Below, piece after piece: positions 33,839-45,738 of a DNA stretch of 64,000 nt; the first letter of the stretch is position 1; the number at the start of each line of letters is the position of its first letter. Location of the stretch: assembly GCA_026826555.1 (NCBI GenBank), contig JAKSZT010053836.1:7741356-7805355 (forward strand), in the 5' to 3' direction. The notes beneath the pieces are model-generated. The model was not told where the DNA came from. It was given only the letters and a program-made list of their open reading frames with translations, and made no database searches. A program made the position numbers and the translations under genes. Origin of the DNA: Tolypeutes matacus (Eukaryota; Chordata; Mammalia; Cingulata; Chlamyphoridae).

Positions 33839-33937
33839 AAGCTGGAATGCCTTCTCTAGAATGGACCAAGAGGAAAAAGCAGACTTTGAAAATTGGTCAT
33901 GGTGGGACCCTTGACAGTGCAGCCAGAGGAGTTCTGG
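33839..33937 (+). CDS. TRUB1: TRUB1 exon 2 (catalytic aspartate exon)
   Basis: This 99-base exon is preceded by a strong pyrimidine tract and TAG, and followed by GTAAGA. Joined to exon 1 it reads [20 protein letters not shown], then [13 protein letters not shown]. The GGTLD motif is TruB motif II. Its aspartate (residue 123 counting from the exon 1 ATG) corresponds to the invariant catalytic Asp of pseudouridine synthases (Asp48 in E. coli TruB), and the His just before GG is also conserved. The exon ends with one base of the next codon (phase 1). No stop or frameshift is present, so the active-site exon looks intact. The upstream intron is 3244 bases long. Confidence 0.96.
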
Positions 33938-35005
33938 GTAAGAGATATGAATGGAACTTTAATGTAACTGTCACTTAATATCAGAAAGAAATACTGGTTG
34001 AAAACAAATAAGATTAGCCAATGCCTTGCTGTTTTCAGTGTACATCAAGTTATTTCAGACCTACTGGATTTACACTGCCATCTTCTATAGAAGCCTTTAA
34101 ATAGTACAAGATATATAAGACTATTAGAAATAGTCACTTTCATGCATGAATTGGACTTTGAAAAAGGATTTGGAAATGTGCAGAAAAGAATTAACATAGC
34201 TATCTTTAGAAAGTCTTGCCTGCAAGTTTGGCCCTTGACTGATGTCTGGGAACTTGAATTTTGGAAGCATTCTTACTATTCCTTATCTGATAAGGGTGGT
34301 TTACTGTACCGTGACTGGGCAAACAATGTGGTTTATGCTAACAATATAGTTTATGCTGAACACCTACTTTCCTTCTGAGAGTCTGGAATTTTGTCCCACT
34401 TCCGCAGGTAGAGGGTGCCTACATGACCAGCCCCTAATAAAAACTTTAGGTGCTGAGATTCCAATAGGCTATCCTAGGCAAGAAGACTGCACACACAATA
34501 CTGTTTTTTTCATTGTTGGAGAAAGGAGCATCCTCAAGTGTTCCTCCTCTTAGGAGGGAGAGAGCATAAGGAAGCCTGTGCATAGATTTTGCCAGACTCC
34601 ACCTGTGACTTTGTCCGTTTTGATCCAGGTGTATAGTCTTACTAAATCACTGTAATAAATTGTGGCTGTAAGTACAACTATATTCTGAATAAATCTTTGA
34701 AGATGGGGGTGGTCTTGGGGTCCGCAAAAAGATATGCAGCTTTTATTCTTCCTATATCTAATCTTTATTTCTGAGATCACTCTCTCTGTCTTCAAAAGGG
34801 GTGTGCCTTATAATTGTTTGAGAGGAATTCACTTTCTCTTGGAGAATACTACTTGGGCACTGTATTGCTGATAGAAGAAATTTGATAGAATTGATTGAGG
34901 GGAGAAAAATCATCGATGCTTTTTTATTCCATCATTTTTGTTTGTTTGGTATCTGGTAGAGACTCTGAAGTGTATCTTTCTGGTCTGCTAACATGTATAC
35001 ACATG

Positions 35006-35670
35006 TGTATTAGTCAGCCAAAGGGGTGTTGATGCAAATTACCAGAAATTTGTTGGCATTTATAAAAGGGCGTTTATTTGGGGTAGAAGCTTACAGTTAC
35101 CAGGCCATAAAGCATAAGTTACTTCCCTCACCAAAGTTTGTTGCCATGTGTTGGAGCAAGATGTCTGCCGACGTCTGCCAGGGTTCAGGCTTCCTGGATT
35201 CCTCTCTTCCCGGGGCTTGCCTCTCTCCAGGCTCAGCTCCTCTGTTTTCTCCACAAGGTCAGCTGTAGACTATGAGGCTCTCTGGGCTTTGCCTCTCTCC
35301 ACAAGGCCAGCTGCGAATTGTCAGGTGAATGGCTCGTCTCTTTTCCTGGGGCCTTCTCTCCTTCCTCACGACCAAGCTCCTCTGTGTGCTTACCTTAGGC
35401 TCCAGCATAAAACTCTGCATCAGAACTCCAACATCAAAACTCCAACTAACTCCTCTGTACTGCCATGTAGTTTTATCTCCGAGTCCCTGTTCACCAAGGG
35501 GTGGGGCGTCAACGTCCTACTGATGTGGCCCAATCAAAGCCCTAATCATAATGTAATCATGCCCAGAGGAACAGACCAGTTTACAAGCATAATCCAATAT
35601 CTATTTTTGGAATTCATAAAAAATGCCAAACTGCTACAAAATGCTAGGGTATATTTTCCAAACTTTTGAA
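35006..35670 (+). repeat. LTR-like interspersed repeat (family unresolved)
   Basis: Starts TGTATTAGTCAGCCAAAGGG and runs through a pyrimidine-rich interior with repeated CTTGCCTCTCTCCA/CTTTGCCTCTCTCCA and ACAAGG(T/C)CAGCTG motifs. It stands out by composition from its AT-rich flanks. The 173-codon frame at 35148-35669 inside it is not supported as a gene. Confidence 0.5.
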
Positions 35671-35804
35671 AACAGCATCCATAGTCACAGAACTATATAC
35701 CTTACGATTTCCCCCTTGACTCCCCTCCCCGCAAACTAGAAACCAACTTATGGAACAATGCTTACCTTTTTATATGCAGTGTCCTCTGGTGTTTTATATT
35801 CTTT

Positions 35805-36000
35805 TTTTTTTTTTTTTTAATTTAGGTAAAATTCACCATTTTAAAGTGAACAAATTCAGTGGCATTTAGTACATTCACAATGTTGTGCAATCACGTACCC
35901 CTTTCTAGTTCCAAAACATTTTCATGACCCCAAAATGAATAAAAATTCTATTAAATGTTGATCATAACCCACTAAATTGATTTTATGATGTACTAATGGG
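35805..36000 (-). repeat. L1 3' end fragment, antisense
   Basis: Poly-T at 35805, then AATTCACCATTTTAAAGTGA and GTACATTCACAATGTTGTGC, the antisense L1M 3'UTR. Confidence 0.75.
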
Positions 36001-36372
36001 ATGTGACTCATGGTTTGTAAAATATTGTGCTACAGTATCCAATTCATTTTATTAGCACTAAAATTAGATACAAACAAACAATAGCAACAAACCCTGATCT
36101 AAGCTACCCAGTGCTAAGTGAAGCTAATGAATGAAATGAATGCTTATTTAAAAGAAAATGATAATTTTGGTGAAGAAAATGTTATTTTAAAAAAAAATGT
36201 ATGATTTTGTGTTTTCTAAAATTATAGATTTTATCTAATTCATGTTGGCAAGAATGTCTTTAATTGAGGTTAAAATAGAAACAAATCATAAGGAAATACA
36301 TTTTTTCTGATTAGAGGACTTGGATAGGCAAATTCCCACACTTGAAGTTACTTTTTCATACAATAACTAATG

Positions 36373-36612
36373 ATAACCATTTATTGAGCACTGTTGTGCA
36401 CAAGGGCCTTGGCTAAGAGCATTCGTAAGCTATATACCTTAATCCTTATTGTAAACCCATGAGGTAGGTATTATTATCCTCATTTTACAGAAGGAGAAAT
36501 GAGGCTCGGAGAGATAAAGTAACATGTCCTTTGTCATAGAATTAGTGAGTTGCAAAGCCAGGATTTGAACCCACTATCACAGCACTCTTTTCAACACAGC
36601 ATTCCCACGTAG
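36373..36612 (-). repeat. MIR, antisense
   Basis: CCTCATTTTACAGAAGGAGA, GAGGCTCGGAGAGATAAAGT and AAAGCCAGGATTTGAACCCA. Confidence 0.85.
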
Positions 36613-37145
36613 CTTCTACCAGTCAATTAGACCTGGACCTTCAGTTGAAGTTTGTCATAATTATTCTGCTTTACTGTTTTCCAAGGCACAGCACCATAAT
36701 ACAAAAGGAGAATGGATAAGTTATGCTGCTGATTTATGAATAATCCTATTGTATTCATTTATGGTACTTGTTCCTTACTGATTTGCAGAAAATGGTGACA
36801 TTTAAGATGGTGAATGAAATTAAGTTTATTTTTCAGCGTGAGCCTAAGGGATCCTGTTGAAGCCTCCATTTTAGTCATGAAGTGTTGGCATTTAGCTGAG
36901 ATTTGTCCCTGTGGAAGGCTGCGTTGGGAATAATTTTCCATTTGGAGCCTAATCTATATTTGATCACAGAAACTTTTATGATGATATAACATCTTCATGT
37001 GTCATATTTATCAATTTTTCTTCTAATGCTTGTGGTTTCTGATGAGGTAAAACTAAAAAGAAAAAAATGTAGGTAGTTAGCCACAGATAAAGGATATTTG
37101 TTGTCTAAGTAGTTCTGGAGACTGTTGCCGGAAGTTGATTTTTGT
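36613..37145. other. Intronic, nothing recognised
   Basis: No supported feature. Confidence 0.45.
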
Positions 37146-37149
37146 TGTA

Positions 37150-37370
37150 TGGTAAAATGAACACTGTGCTCTAATCATACTTGGATTTGTATCCTGGCTG
37201 CTTTATTTACTAACCACATACACCTTGAGCAAATCCCATAACCTCTCTTAATCTGTTTCTTCATCTCTTAAGTAGAGGTAATATCTACCATAACGTTCAG
37301 GAGGTTTATTGAAATATCTTATGAGATAACATATACAGATATACACTGTACCTGTGAAGTGCTCTATAAA
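37150..37370 (+). repeat. MIR
   Basis: TCCTGGCTGCTTTATTTACT, GAGCAAATCCCATAACCTCT and GTTTCTTCATCTCTTAAG follow the MIR core. Confidence 0.75.
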
Positions 37371-37565
37371 AGTCTTTTTTAAAAAGCTCGATCTGTGTGA
37401 AAAAATATACTTTCAACATTTTGGACTGTGTCTGATGTTTTTTTTGTTGTAATTTAATGCTTTAGATTTAGGAATTTAGCTGATAGTTTAAGATTATAAT
37501 AAAAAATTCAGGTTTATAGTTCTATAACATAATTACAGGAGAACTTGCAAAATTCTCAAAAGCCC

Positions 37566-38055
37566 TGTGGTAGGCAGAATATTGGCCCCCCCAATAATAC
37601 CCAGAATCTTGAAAACTTTATGTTATATGGCAAGGGAGAATTAAGGTTGTATATGGAATTAAAGTTGCTAATACACTGACTTTAAAATAAAGAGATAACC
37701 TAGAATGTCTGGGTGGGCAAGGGTCTTTAAAAGTGGAAATGTGAGGCAGAAGAGAGAGAAGGAGATGTGATGATGGAAGACGAGGTTGGGATAATTTTAT
37801 TGCTGGCTTTGAAGACAGTGTGGGCCAGGAGCCAAGGAACCTGGACAGCCTCTTGAAACTGGAAAAAGCAAGGAATTTGATTCTCACCTAGAGTCTCCAG
37901 AAATGAACAAAGCCCTGCCAACACCTTGATTTTAGCTGAGTGAGATCCATTTTGGATTTCTGACCTTCAAAACTGTAAGATAATAAGTTTGTGTTGTTTT
38001 AAGCCACTAAATTTGTGGTAAATTGTTACAGCAGCAATAGAAAACTACTAGTACA
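37566..38055 (+). mobile_element. MaLR-type LTR remnant
   Basis: GTGGTAGGCAGAATATTGGC at the start; CAGGAGCCAAGGAACCTGGA, CCAACACCTTGATTTTAGCT and GTGTTGTTTTAAGCCACTAA near the end are typical of MLT1-like LTRs. Confidence 0.65.
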
Positions 38056-38252
38056 TTCATTTAAATCACCTAAAATGGAAATTAAATTTCTATATATCAC
38101 TTTTTAAAAAAACTCTAGAGGTTATAAAAGAACAGTGGAAAAATTTAGGAAATATAGAAAAATGTGAAAATGAAAATAAAAATTACCCAATTTTTCATCC
38201 TCCAAGAACAATCACTGTTAACATTTTTGCTATGTTTTCTCCTAGCCTTTTT

Positions 38253-38384
38253 TTTTTTTTTTTAATTTATTTTTTATTGTGGGTAAAAATCAAAATTTTC
38301 ACAATACATACCAATATTTGTAAAATGATATATAAATATATATACATATATGTGCATTTGCTTACAAAAATGTTATATATATAT
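38253..38384 (-). mobile_element. Very short 5'-truncated L1 3' end with TSD
   Basis: Poly-T then ATTGTGGGTAAAAATCAAAA and TATATGTGCATTTGCTTACA: the antisense of the L1 3' terminus at 58240-58324. Flanked by CTCCTAGCCTTTT (from 38239) and CTCCTGGCCTTTT (from 38385), a TSD with one mismatch. Only about 130 bases were copied. Confidence 0.8.
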
Positions 38385-38398
38385 CTCCTGGCCTTTTA

Positions 38399-39087
38399 AC
38401 TATGCAAATTTTATAAGTTGGGCTCTATTTTACTATATGTACAATTTTTATGTCCTGTTTTTTTTACTTAATATTGTAAGGTAAACATTTTTCATGTTAA
38501 ATTAAAAAACTCATTGTAAACATTTTTAATGGCTACATAATATGCTATCATATGGGTAAAATGCAATTTATTTCCCTATTTGAGGTGACTGAGGTTATTA
38601 CTATAGTTTTGTTAGTAGAAATAATTGTGTGAGGAACATCTTTATGATTACAGCTTTTTCTTTGGATTTTTAGGATAGATTTCTAGAAGTGGAAAGATAC
38701 AGGACTTTTATGATGATTAGAAAAGAATTATAGAAGCAGAAAAATGGCAGCAGAAACTTCCAACTGCAGAAAGCTTTGGAATTACATGTATATGCCCTTG
38801 CCTGCCCTAAAGTAGTTCTCATCATGAGCAAATTCTACCCATATGATTTGGTAATAAAATAATTGGATGTTTGGATAGGTTTGGAGATAGTGGGTTTTCT
38901 ACCGAGAACTGCTCATTTCTGCTCTCTTCTTCAGCTGTAGAAATCCTACTGATCTTTCTAGGTTCAGCTGACATGCCATTACCTATACTTGAAACCCACT
39001 TACTCTCTTGCTTTTATACCACTAATATAAAACTGCTTTCATTCTGTTCTCTTAATTTTTATTAACATTTTTCTCTCAATTAGATTT
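38399..39087. other. Intronic, nothing firmly recognised
   Basis: 38400-38720 has LINE 3'UTR-like wording (TTAATGGCTACATAATATGC); the remainder is unassigned. Confidence 0.45.
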
Positions 39088-39300
39088 TTTTAAAACAATT
39101 TATTGAAGTATATCATTCATACCTGAACATAAACTATAAGTGTTCAGTAAACATTGTGAACTTATAAAACAAACATGCATAACATCACACATCACCCCAC
39201 CACAAATACTTTGCATTGTTGTGAAACATTTGTTAACAAATAATGAAAGAGCATCGTCAAAGCATTACTAACTATAGTCTGTATCTTACTCCTCTATACA
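39088..39300 (-). repeat. L1 3'UTR block, antisense
   Basis: AACAATTTATTGAAGTATAT, CACAAATACTTTGCATTGTT and GTGAAACATTTGTTAACAAA: one copy of the block triplicated at 6001-6720. Confidence 0.8.
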
Positions 39301-39306
39301 TTTTTT

Positions 39307-39792
39307 AAAGGATTTATTTATTTATTTACTTTTATCCATTTTTACCCCCCACCCCCGTTTTTGCTGTTTTCGTGTCCATTCACTGGGCAACTCTCTGTGT
39401 CCGTTTCCTGCTCTTTTCTCATCCTTTTCCTGTCTTCACTGGGATTCGATCCTTGGAACCTCTGATGTGGGAGAGAGGCTTCCTTTTGCTTGCGCCACCT
39501 CAGTTCCTGGTTTTTTGCATGTCTCATCTTGGCTCTCCCTTGTGTCACACTCTTGTTATGTCATCAGCTTGCTGTGTGGCTCACGGGGCCTGACGGCTCA
39601 CCCAAGTGCAGGGCCTGGGGGGCTCACCCACTCGCAGGGCCTGGGGGGCTCACTTGCTCACGGGGCCTGGTGGCCCACACACCTTCTATATTTTTCTTTT
39701 TTTTATTTTTACTGGGAGGTCCCAGGGATTGAACCCAGGTCTCTCCATATGGGAGACGGACGCCCAACCATTTGAGCCACATCCGTCCTCCT
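39307..39792 (-). mobile_element. Composite DAS SINE with minisatellite-like middle
   Basis: Minus-strand tRNA-like head (GGACGGATGTGGCTCAAATGG region, B box GGTTCAATCCC), then on the + strand four GGGCCTGG(G/T/A)GGCTCAC-like repeats between 39585 and 39675, a second tRNA-like unit (39440-39510) and A-tail. TSD not clear. Open frames across 39342-39854 are shadows. Confidence 0.85.
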
Positions 39793-40376
39793 GCTATATC
39801 TCTTAAGGTTGACCAAAGATACCAGATACAGTCTTTTCCCATATAAATGGTCATATAATAAATCAGGTCTAAAAACCAGACCTAGGGAGAAAAACTAGGT
39901 CTGGGGACACATACGTGGTTTCTAATATAGTGAATGTTTATCACAAAATCAGGGCAGCGAGAATATTCGTATTCAATTACATTTTAATACATTAAAAGAT
40001 GGAACCAGATCTTATTTATTTCTGTACATATACTATAAGTACTTAACAAATTTTTGAATGATTGAATGTAGAAAAAGTTGAGGAAAAATTTTGTCAAGTA
40101 AACTATCCTTTGAATGAAAAAGTTGCTGGTTGGCTGGGTCCCAACTCCAGGTAATCCTTCTAATACCATTTCTGGATTAATCTTCCCAAAATACTGCTTC
40201 TCCTAATCACTTAATTTCAATAGGCCTTGGTTTCCTTGGATATAAAATGAGAGGGTTACACTATTTAAGATTCTCTTTTGTTTTAAATTCTATTATTCTG
40301 GAGCACTTAGTTAACTTAGAAATCATTACCAGTTCATCATTCAACCAGGATAAAGTCAAACATGTCAGGCAGCTTT
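39793..40376. other. Intronic; possible MIR scrap
   Basis: 40190-40275 has MIR-like CTTGGTTTCCTTGGATATAA. Otherwise nothing. Confidence 0.4.
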
Positions 40377-40394
40377 TTTTTTTTTTTTAACTAT

Positions 40395-40830
40395 TTATTT
40401 TGAAAATACTTTCAAATTTACAGGTCAGCTACAAAAATAATACAAACCCCATACAAAGAATTCCAACATACCCCTACACTGCCAGATACCAAAATACACC
40501 AATTTTAACATTTTGCCACTTCTCTATATATCCATCCATCCATCCATCCATCCATCCATCCATCCATCCATGTATCAGTCCATTTTCCAAACACTTGAGA
40601 AGAGGTTGTATATGTCAAGCTCCGTGAATACTCCACACACATTTTCAAGGATATTCAGTTTACGTAACTACCTTAAGTGGGGTTATCAAGTTCGAGAAAT
40701 TTAACACTGATATAAAGCTTATGGTTTATGTTCCAGTTTTCTCATGTCCCAATGTCCCTTTGAGCCTTTTCTCCTCCATTCATAGATCTCATCCAGGATC
40801 ACGTATTGCATTTAATTGGTTGCTCTTTCT
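40395..40830 (-). repeat. Old L1 3'-region fragment with ATCC microsatellite
   Basis: TTTATTTTGAAAATACTTTC, ATTTTAACATTTTGCCACTT and later TCATCCAGGATCACGTATTG resemble an old L1-derived repeat. (ATCC)n at 40529-40571. Confidence 0.55.
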
Positions 40831-40836
40831 TTCTTT

Positions 40837-43130
40837 TTCTTTTTTAATTGTGGGAACATATATACAATATAAACTTTTCCATCTCAGCCACTCCCAAGCA
40901 TACCATTCGATGGGATTAATCACCCCTTTCACCACTTCACCATCTTCCATCATTAAAACGTTCCCATCTCTCTAACAGAAAGCCTACACCCATTATGTAT
41001 TAACTTCCCATTCCCCCAGCTCTGTGCCCCTGGCAACATGTGCTTGAATTTCTGTCTATGAGCGTGCGTATTCTCTGATATTTTCTTTGTAGGTACCATA
41101 GGGCTTAAACTTAACATCCTAAATCTATAACAGTTTCATTTGATTTGATAACCAACTTAACATCAATAGTATATACACACTATGTTCCTTTACCCCTCCA
41201 GCTCCTTACCTTTATGTGTTTCTTGTTATAAATTACATGTTTACACATTATGAATCCAAACCCACTGATGTTTCATTACATTTTAATGCATTTGCCTTTT
41301 AGATCCTGTAGGAAGTAAAAAGTGGAGTTACAAACTAAAAATATTATAGTACTGGCATTTATATTTACCCATGTCATTACCCTCATCAAAGATCTTTATT
41401 TCTTCATGCAGCTTCTGTTTATTGTCCTTTCCTTTCAATCTGTAGAACTCTTGAGCATCTCTCGTAGGGCCAGTCTAGTGGTGACAGATTCCCTCAGCTT
41501 TTGTTTATCTGGGAATGTCTTAATCTCTCTCTCATTTTTGAAAGACAGTTTTGCCAGATACAGAATTCTTGGTTGGCAGTTTTTTGCTTTCAGTACTTTA
41601 AATATGTCACCCCTCTGTCTTCCTGCCTCCATGGTCTGATATGAAATCAGCATTTAATCTTATTGAGGCTCCCTTGTATGTGGCACATTGTATTGCTCTT
41701 GTGGCTTTCAGAATTCTCTTTTTATCTTTGACACTCAACATTTTGATTTTTATATGCTGCAGTGAGAATCTATTTTGGATTTATCTTGTTTGGAATTTAT
41801 TGTCTTGGATGTGTATATTTATGTCTTTTGTTAAAACCATGATTAAAGCCATTGTTTCTTTAAATGTTCTCTCTGTGCCTTTCTCTGTTTCTTCTCGTTC
41901 TGGGACTCCCACAATGCATATATTGGTATACTTGATGGTGTACCACAGGTTCCTCAGGCTCTGTTCATTTTTCTTCATTCTTTCTCCTTTCTGCTCTTCA
42001 GACTGAATGACTTCAATTGTCTTATCTTCAAATTCACTGATTCTTTCTTCTGCCAGCTCCAATCTGCCAGCTCTAATTTTTAATTTCTGTTAATGTGGTT
42101 TTAAGCTCTGTTTGGTTCCTTTGCATAATTTCTGTCTCTATTGATATACTCTTTGTGTTCATCTGTCATTTTCCTGATTTCCTTTAGTTATTTGCCTCTG
42201 TTTTCTGTTAGCTCTTTGTGCATATTTAGAACTTTTTTTTTTAAGTCTTTGTCTGGAATGTCCCAGGTCTGGTCTTCCTCATTGATGGTTTCTAATACTT
42301 TAATCTTCTCCTTTGCCTAGACCATCTTTGTACATTTTGTAACCTTTTGTTGAAACCTGGGCATTTTGATATTTTAATGTGTTTGCTGGAGTTTAGACTC
42401 TAACGCATTTGTTCCTTAAGCTTGTATCCAGTTAGTGTTATGACAGAGCTTTCCTTGAATACTAAGAGATAATTAATAAAAAAGAAGGAAAAAAGAAAAT
42501 ACTTTTCCCAGTCTTTGCAGTTTGATCTGTTAGAGAGTGTTCCTTCAGGGGTTAGCCCTATAAAAAGTTTAGAGAATAGCTCCAGGCCAAAGAGTAGGGG
42601 CCTCCCTGATCATTTCTGTGCATGAGTAGTCTTGGGCATTCCTGACCCTAGGAATTCCCCTGTAAGTAGGTAGGAATGTCCCCTCTTCCCTAGGAAACAA
42701 TCCCTTGTCCCAGCAGTACTACTTACTGCTCTCCTGTGGCTTTCTGCAGGAAACCTTTATGAGCTGCCTTCTACACACAGGGCAAGTTCTGGGGCAACGA
42801 ATTCTTCAGGCCACCAGTAGACAAAAAGGCTCCCAGTGTGTTCATGAGGGTTACTCTGCTACCTCTGGCTCTGAGACCAGGTATTTGCAGTGAGAGCATG
42901 GACTAGCTCTGTGCCGAGCCAATGAGGGTTGGAGGAGGGACCAGCCAGGGCACCATAAGATTCCACTGCTTTTAAATAGCCTTTTTCATGATTTGGCACT
43001 CACCATGTTACTACAAAACTTTAACTGTTTTCTGGAGCTTTAAGAAAGATGTTTCTACCAGTTCTTGCTAGTTGTTCAAATCTTCTGGGGGGACAGAGCC
43101 CTGAAGCATCTCACTCTGCCATATTGATAG
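40837..43130 (-). mobile_element. HAL1 (half-L1), antisense
   Basis: 3'UTR at 40837-41390 (ATTGTGGGAACATATATACA; AGCCACTCCCAAGCATACCA), ORF1 at about 41435-42062, and a 5' region to about 43130 (CTGAAGCATCTCACTCTGCC). No ORF2 lies between ORF1 and the 3'UTR, the definition of HAL1. Decayed. Confidence 0.78.
41435..42062 (-). pseudogene. HAL1 ORF1p remnant
   Basis: Two minus-strand frames: 42062-41781 with ELAEERISEFEDK coiled-coil end and the RRM start (NICIVGVPEREE), and 41653-41435 with the C-terminal domain (QPRILYLAKLSFKNERE; KLRESVTTRLALREML). They are in different frames, so broken. Confidence 0.85.
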
Positions 43131-43149
43131 GGGCATGTCCATTAGAGGC

Positions 43150-43615
43150 ATCAGACTGCTTTTGTGATACCCTGCACTCTGGTTGATAAACCCATTGTAC
43201 TCTTCCTTGTGTCTGAGAATTTGTGCAGTTTGTTCCTTCTCTGGAACATGCTTCTCTCTTCTGCTGTGTCGTCAAATCCTGTACATCCTTCAAGGCCTAA
43301 CTCAAAACTTTTTGAGTGCTCGGATGAAGCATTCTCTGGCCCCTTTTGACATCCTGTAGCACTTATTCTCTCACTGTTCATGTGATAATCATGTACTTTC
43401 TTATGTTGTTAGTTAGCATTATTCACTCATTAATTCAGTCAACATTTTTTTTTTTTGAGCATTTGCGTTTTCCCATGTCTGTCTTTTATTTTCCTTATAA
43501 GAGTATAAACTCTTTCAAAGTCAGGAAACATGTCTCAGGCTTCCTTGTTGTCCCGTTAAAATATTCCTTTTGGGCTCTGCACATAGTAGCTGCTCAAGAA
43601 ATATTGATTGGGGAT
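43150..43615 (+). repeat. L2 3' end
   Basis: TCTGGAACATGCTTCTCTCT, CATCCTTCAAGGCCTAACTC, AAGCATTCTCTGGCCCC and GCACATAGTAGCTGCTCAAG match the L2 tail. Confidence 0.82.
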
Positions 43616-44130
43616 TCATTTGAAAGGAATAAAATGGCATCAAATCATTATTTTGTTATTATACAAAGTTTTTTTGCCTTATCAACAGCAGCATCAACAA
43701 CTCCTACCATTTGTAGAGTACTATGCTCTACAGAAGAAACTGAAGGCAAACAGTTTCTGATTTTTGTCTTGAATTAATACAGTTCTATTTAGAGATAAAT
43801 GAGTACCTTAGAAGTTTAGAAGGGATTTGGGATAGACTTTATGAAAGAGTTGGGATTTGAACTGGCTTTAAAGATAAACTTTGGCTGCTTCACTAAGAGA
43901 CCCTGGTGAAGATTGTTGAGTGGCTTTGTAGTGTGAAAAATAGGGTTTTGGAAATAGTTATGAAGTAGCATTGAATTGGAAGAGGAAATGATGGGACATA
44001 GAACAGGCAGGTTATCAGCATTTCAGAAACAAGATGATGATAACCTGGTTTAAGCTGGTGGCAGAGGAAGAAAGCCTGGATGACTAATGTGGCGGGGAGA
44101 ATGGAGAGAAAGAGAGTCTGCTGTCAGACT
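43616..44130. other. Intronic, nothing recognised
   Basis: No supported feature. Confidence 0.45.
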
Positions 44131-44569
44131 TTTTTTTTTAAGGAATAATGCAACTTTATTTATTTATTTATTTTAAGATTTATTTCTTTATTTTTCTTTA
44201 TAAACCCCGTTGATTCTCTCATCTGTCTGCTCATTGTCTGCTCTCCTTCTCCAAGAGGCACTGGGAACCAAACCTGGGACCTCCCACGTGAGAGGCAAGT
44301 GCCCAACAGCCTGAGCCACATCCGCTCCTTGTGGGCTGTGGCGTCTGCTGGCTTGTGGCATCTGCTCATTGTGGTGGGGGAGGGGGGGCGGTGTCTAGCT
44401 TGTTGTGGCAGGAGGTGGCATCTAGCTCATTGAGGTGGAAGGTGGTATCTAGCCATTGCAGAGGGAGGCAGCATCTGCTTGTATTCTTTTAGGAGGCACC
44501 GGGATCTGAACCTGCGACCTCCCATGTGGTAGGCGGGCACCCAATTGGTTGAACCACATCCGCTTCCCT
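44131..44569 (-). mobile_element. Composite DAS SINE (TCTAGCTCATTG middle type)
   Basis: Minus-strand head ends at 44569 (CACATCCGCTTCCC on + strand); + strand middle has three GGTGG(C/T)(A/)TCTAGC-type repeats; second tRNA-like unit at 44255-44330. A possible 5-bp flanking repeat AGACT is too short to be convincing. Same subtype as 61544-61981. Confidence 0.82.
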
Positions 44570-44590
44570 AGACTATCTTATTTGAATTTT

Positions 44591-44693
44591 TTTTTTTTTT
44601 TTTTTTTTTTTTACCGGGAGGTCCTGGGGATCGAACCCAGATCCCTCCATATGGGAGACAGATGCCCAACCAGTTGAGCCACATCCGACCCCC
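44591..44693 (-). mobile_element. DAS SINE (monomer) beside another SINE, with TSD
   Basis: Poly-T, then ACCGGGAGGTCCTGGGGATC and GAACCCAGATCCCTCCATAT; exact 15-bp TSD TCTTATTTGAATTTT at 44576-44590 and 44694-44708. Inserted only a few bases from the end of the composite SINE. Confidence 0.92.
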
Positions 44694-44708
44694 TCTTATT
44701 TGAATTTT

Positions 44709-44905
44709 AACTCTACCATATACTAATTGTGAAATGCTGGGCAAAGTTCTTCTCTCTGTGCCTCAGTTTCTTCATCTATAAAAATAAGGATAATAATTTC
44801 CTTTTAAGGTTGTTATAAGGAGTAAATGAGATAATGAACAGAGAGTATTTAGAGTGGAGCCTGATATTTGGCAAACCTACTGAATGGTAACTGTTGTAAT
44901 AAATA
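44709..44905 (+). repeat. MIR
   Basis: TCTGTGCCTCAGTTTCTTCA, AAAATAAGGATAATAATTTC and GTTGTTATAAGGAGTAAATG. Confidence 0.85.
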
Positions 44906-45738
44906 TTAATGATAATTCTTTCAGCTAGCCAATCATTTCTCCTTGTTTCTTCTTGTGTTTCTGAATTGTGTTGGTAATATTGTGTTCTTTTTTCTTATTA
45001 TACACAACTGTATCCATTGATGAAAGATACCTCAGTTTTTACAACTTTTGCCTGCTATTAAGTGAAGAACTGATTAAATCCTCTCAGACTTAGTTAGTGT
45101 AATGTATTATCATAAGGGATAAATAATCTTTGAAATTGAAGAGACAAGTGTGCAATTGTTGTACTTTATATTTAGTTTTAGCATACAGTCTCCAGGCTTT
45201 CATTTTTCTATGTATTCTTTTTTGTGTTAGGTTGATTTGCTTTATGTTTCTGTTTTCTTGATTTTATATTGCTGGGCACTAATCAACTTTAAATGGTTCA
45301 TTAGCTATGATGATGGTTTTTGCTTTGCTTAATAATGAAGTCTGTCAAAAGACTTTATATCAGGCACTCAAACATGGTTAATTGTAGCATGTACTTTACA
45401 CTGATGCCCATATAAAATTCCAGTTAGTTCTTTGAAATTGTAATAAAATTTTTTATTATCTAATTGGCTGGGTTGAGGATTCTGCCATGTTTATTGACAT
45501 GTTGAGGATGAAAAAAAAAAAAAACAAAAAACTCTCACCCTTTTCCCTCTTCAGGATTTCTTATTTGTGTGACAAGTTCAAATGATTACAGTAATAAGAG
45601 CCCTCAGATTATGCTAATAATATGCCTTTTCCAACTTCACGTAGTACATGCCAGGAAATTATGACCAAAAAATGTAGATATTTTTTAAAATCCAGATTTA
45701 AAATAGAGTGTCATAATATTTCTTTCTTTGATTTGTAG
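44906..45738. other. Intronic, nothing recognised
   Basis: AT-rich; no supported feature before exon 3. Confidence 0.45.

Larger units (their letters stand above)
33938..45738 (+). other. TRUB1: TRUB1 intron 2
   Basis: GT-AG intron of 11.8 kb. It holds an LTR-like repeat (35006-35670), L1 3' fragments, MIRs, a MaLR LTR, a tiny L1 3' insertion (38253-38384), a composite SINE (39307-39792), an antisense HAL1 (40837-43130), an L2 and a side-by-side SINE pair (44131-44693). The remaining bases show no coding signal. Confidence 0.9.

Noticed and set aside
35148..35669. 173-codon plus-strand open frame
   Set aside because: It sits inside an LTR-like interspersed repeat with pyrimidine-rich repetitive text; no domain or splice context.
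40529..40571. Short regular repeats as a possible CRISPR array
   Set aside because: A simple (ATCC)n microsatellite without spacers, in a mammalian genome.
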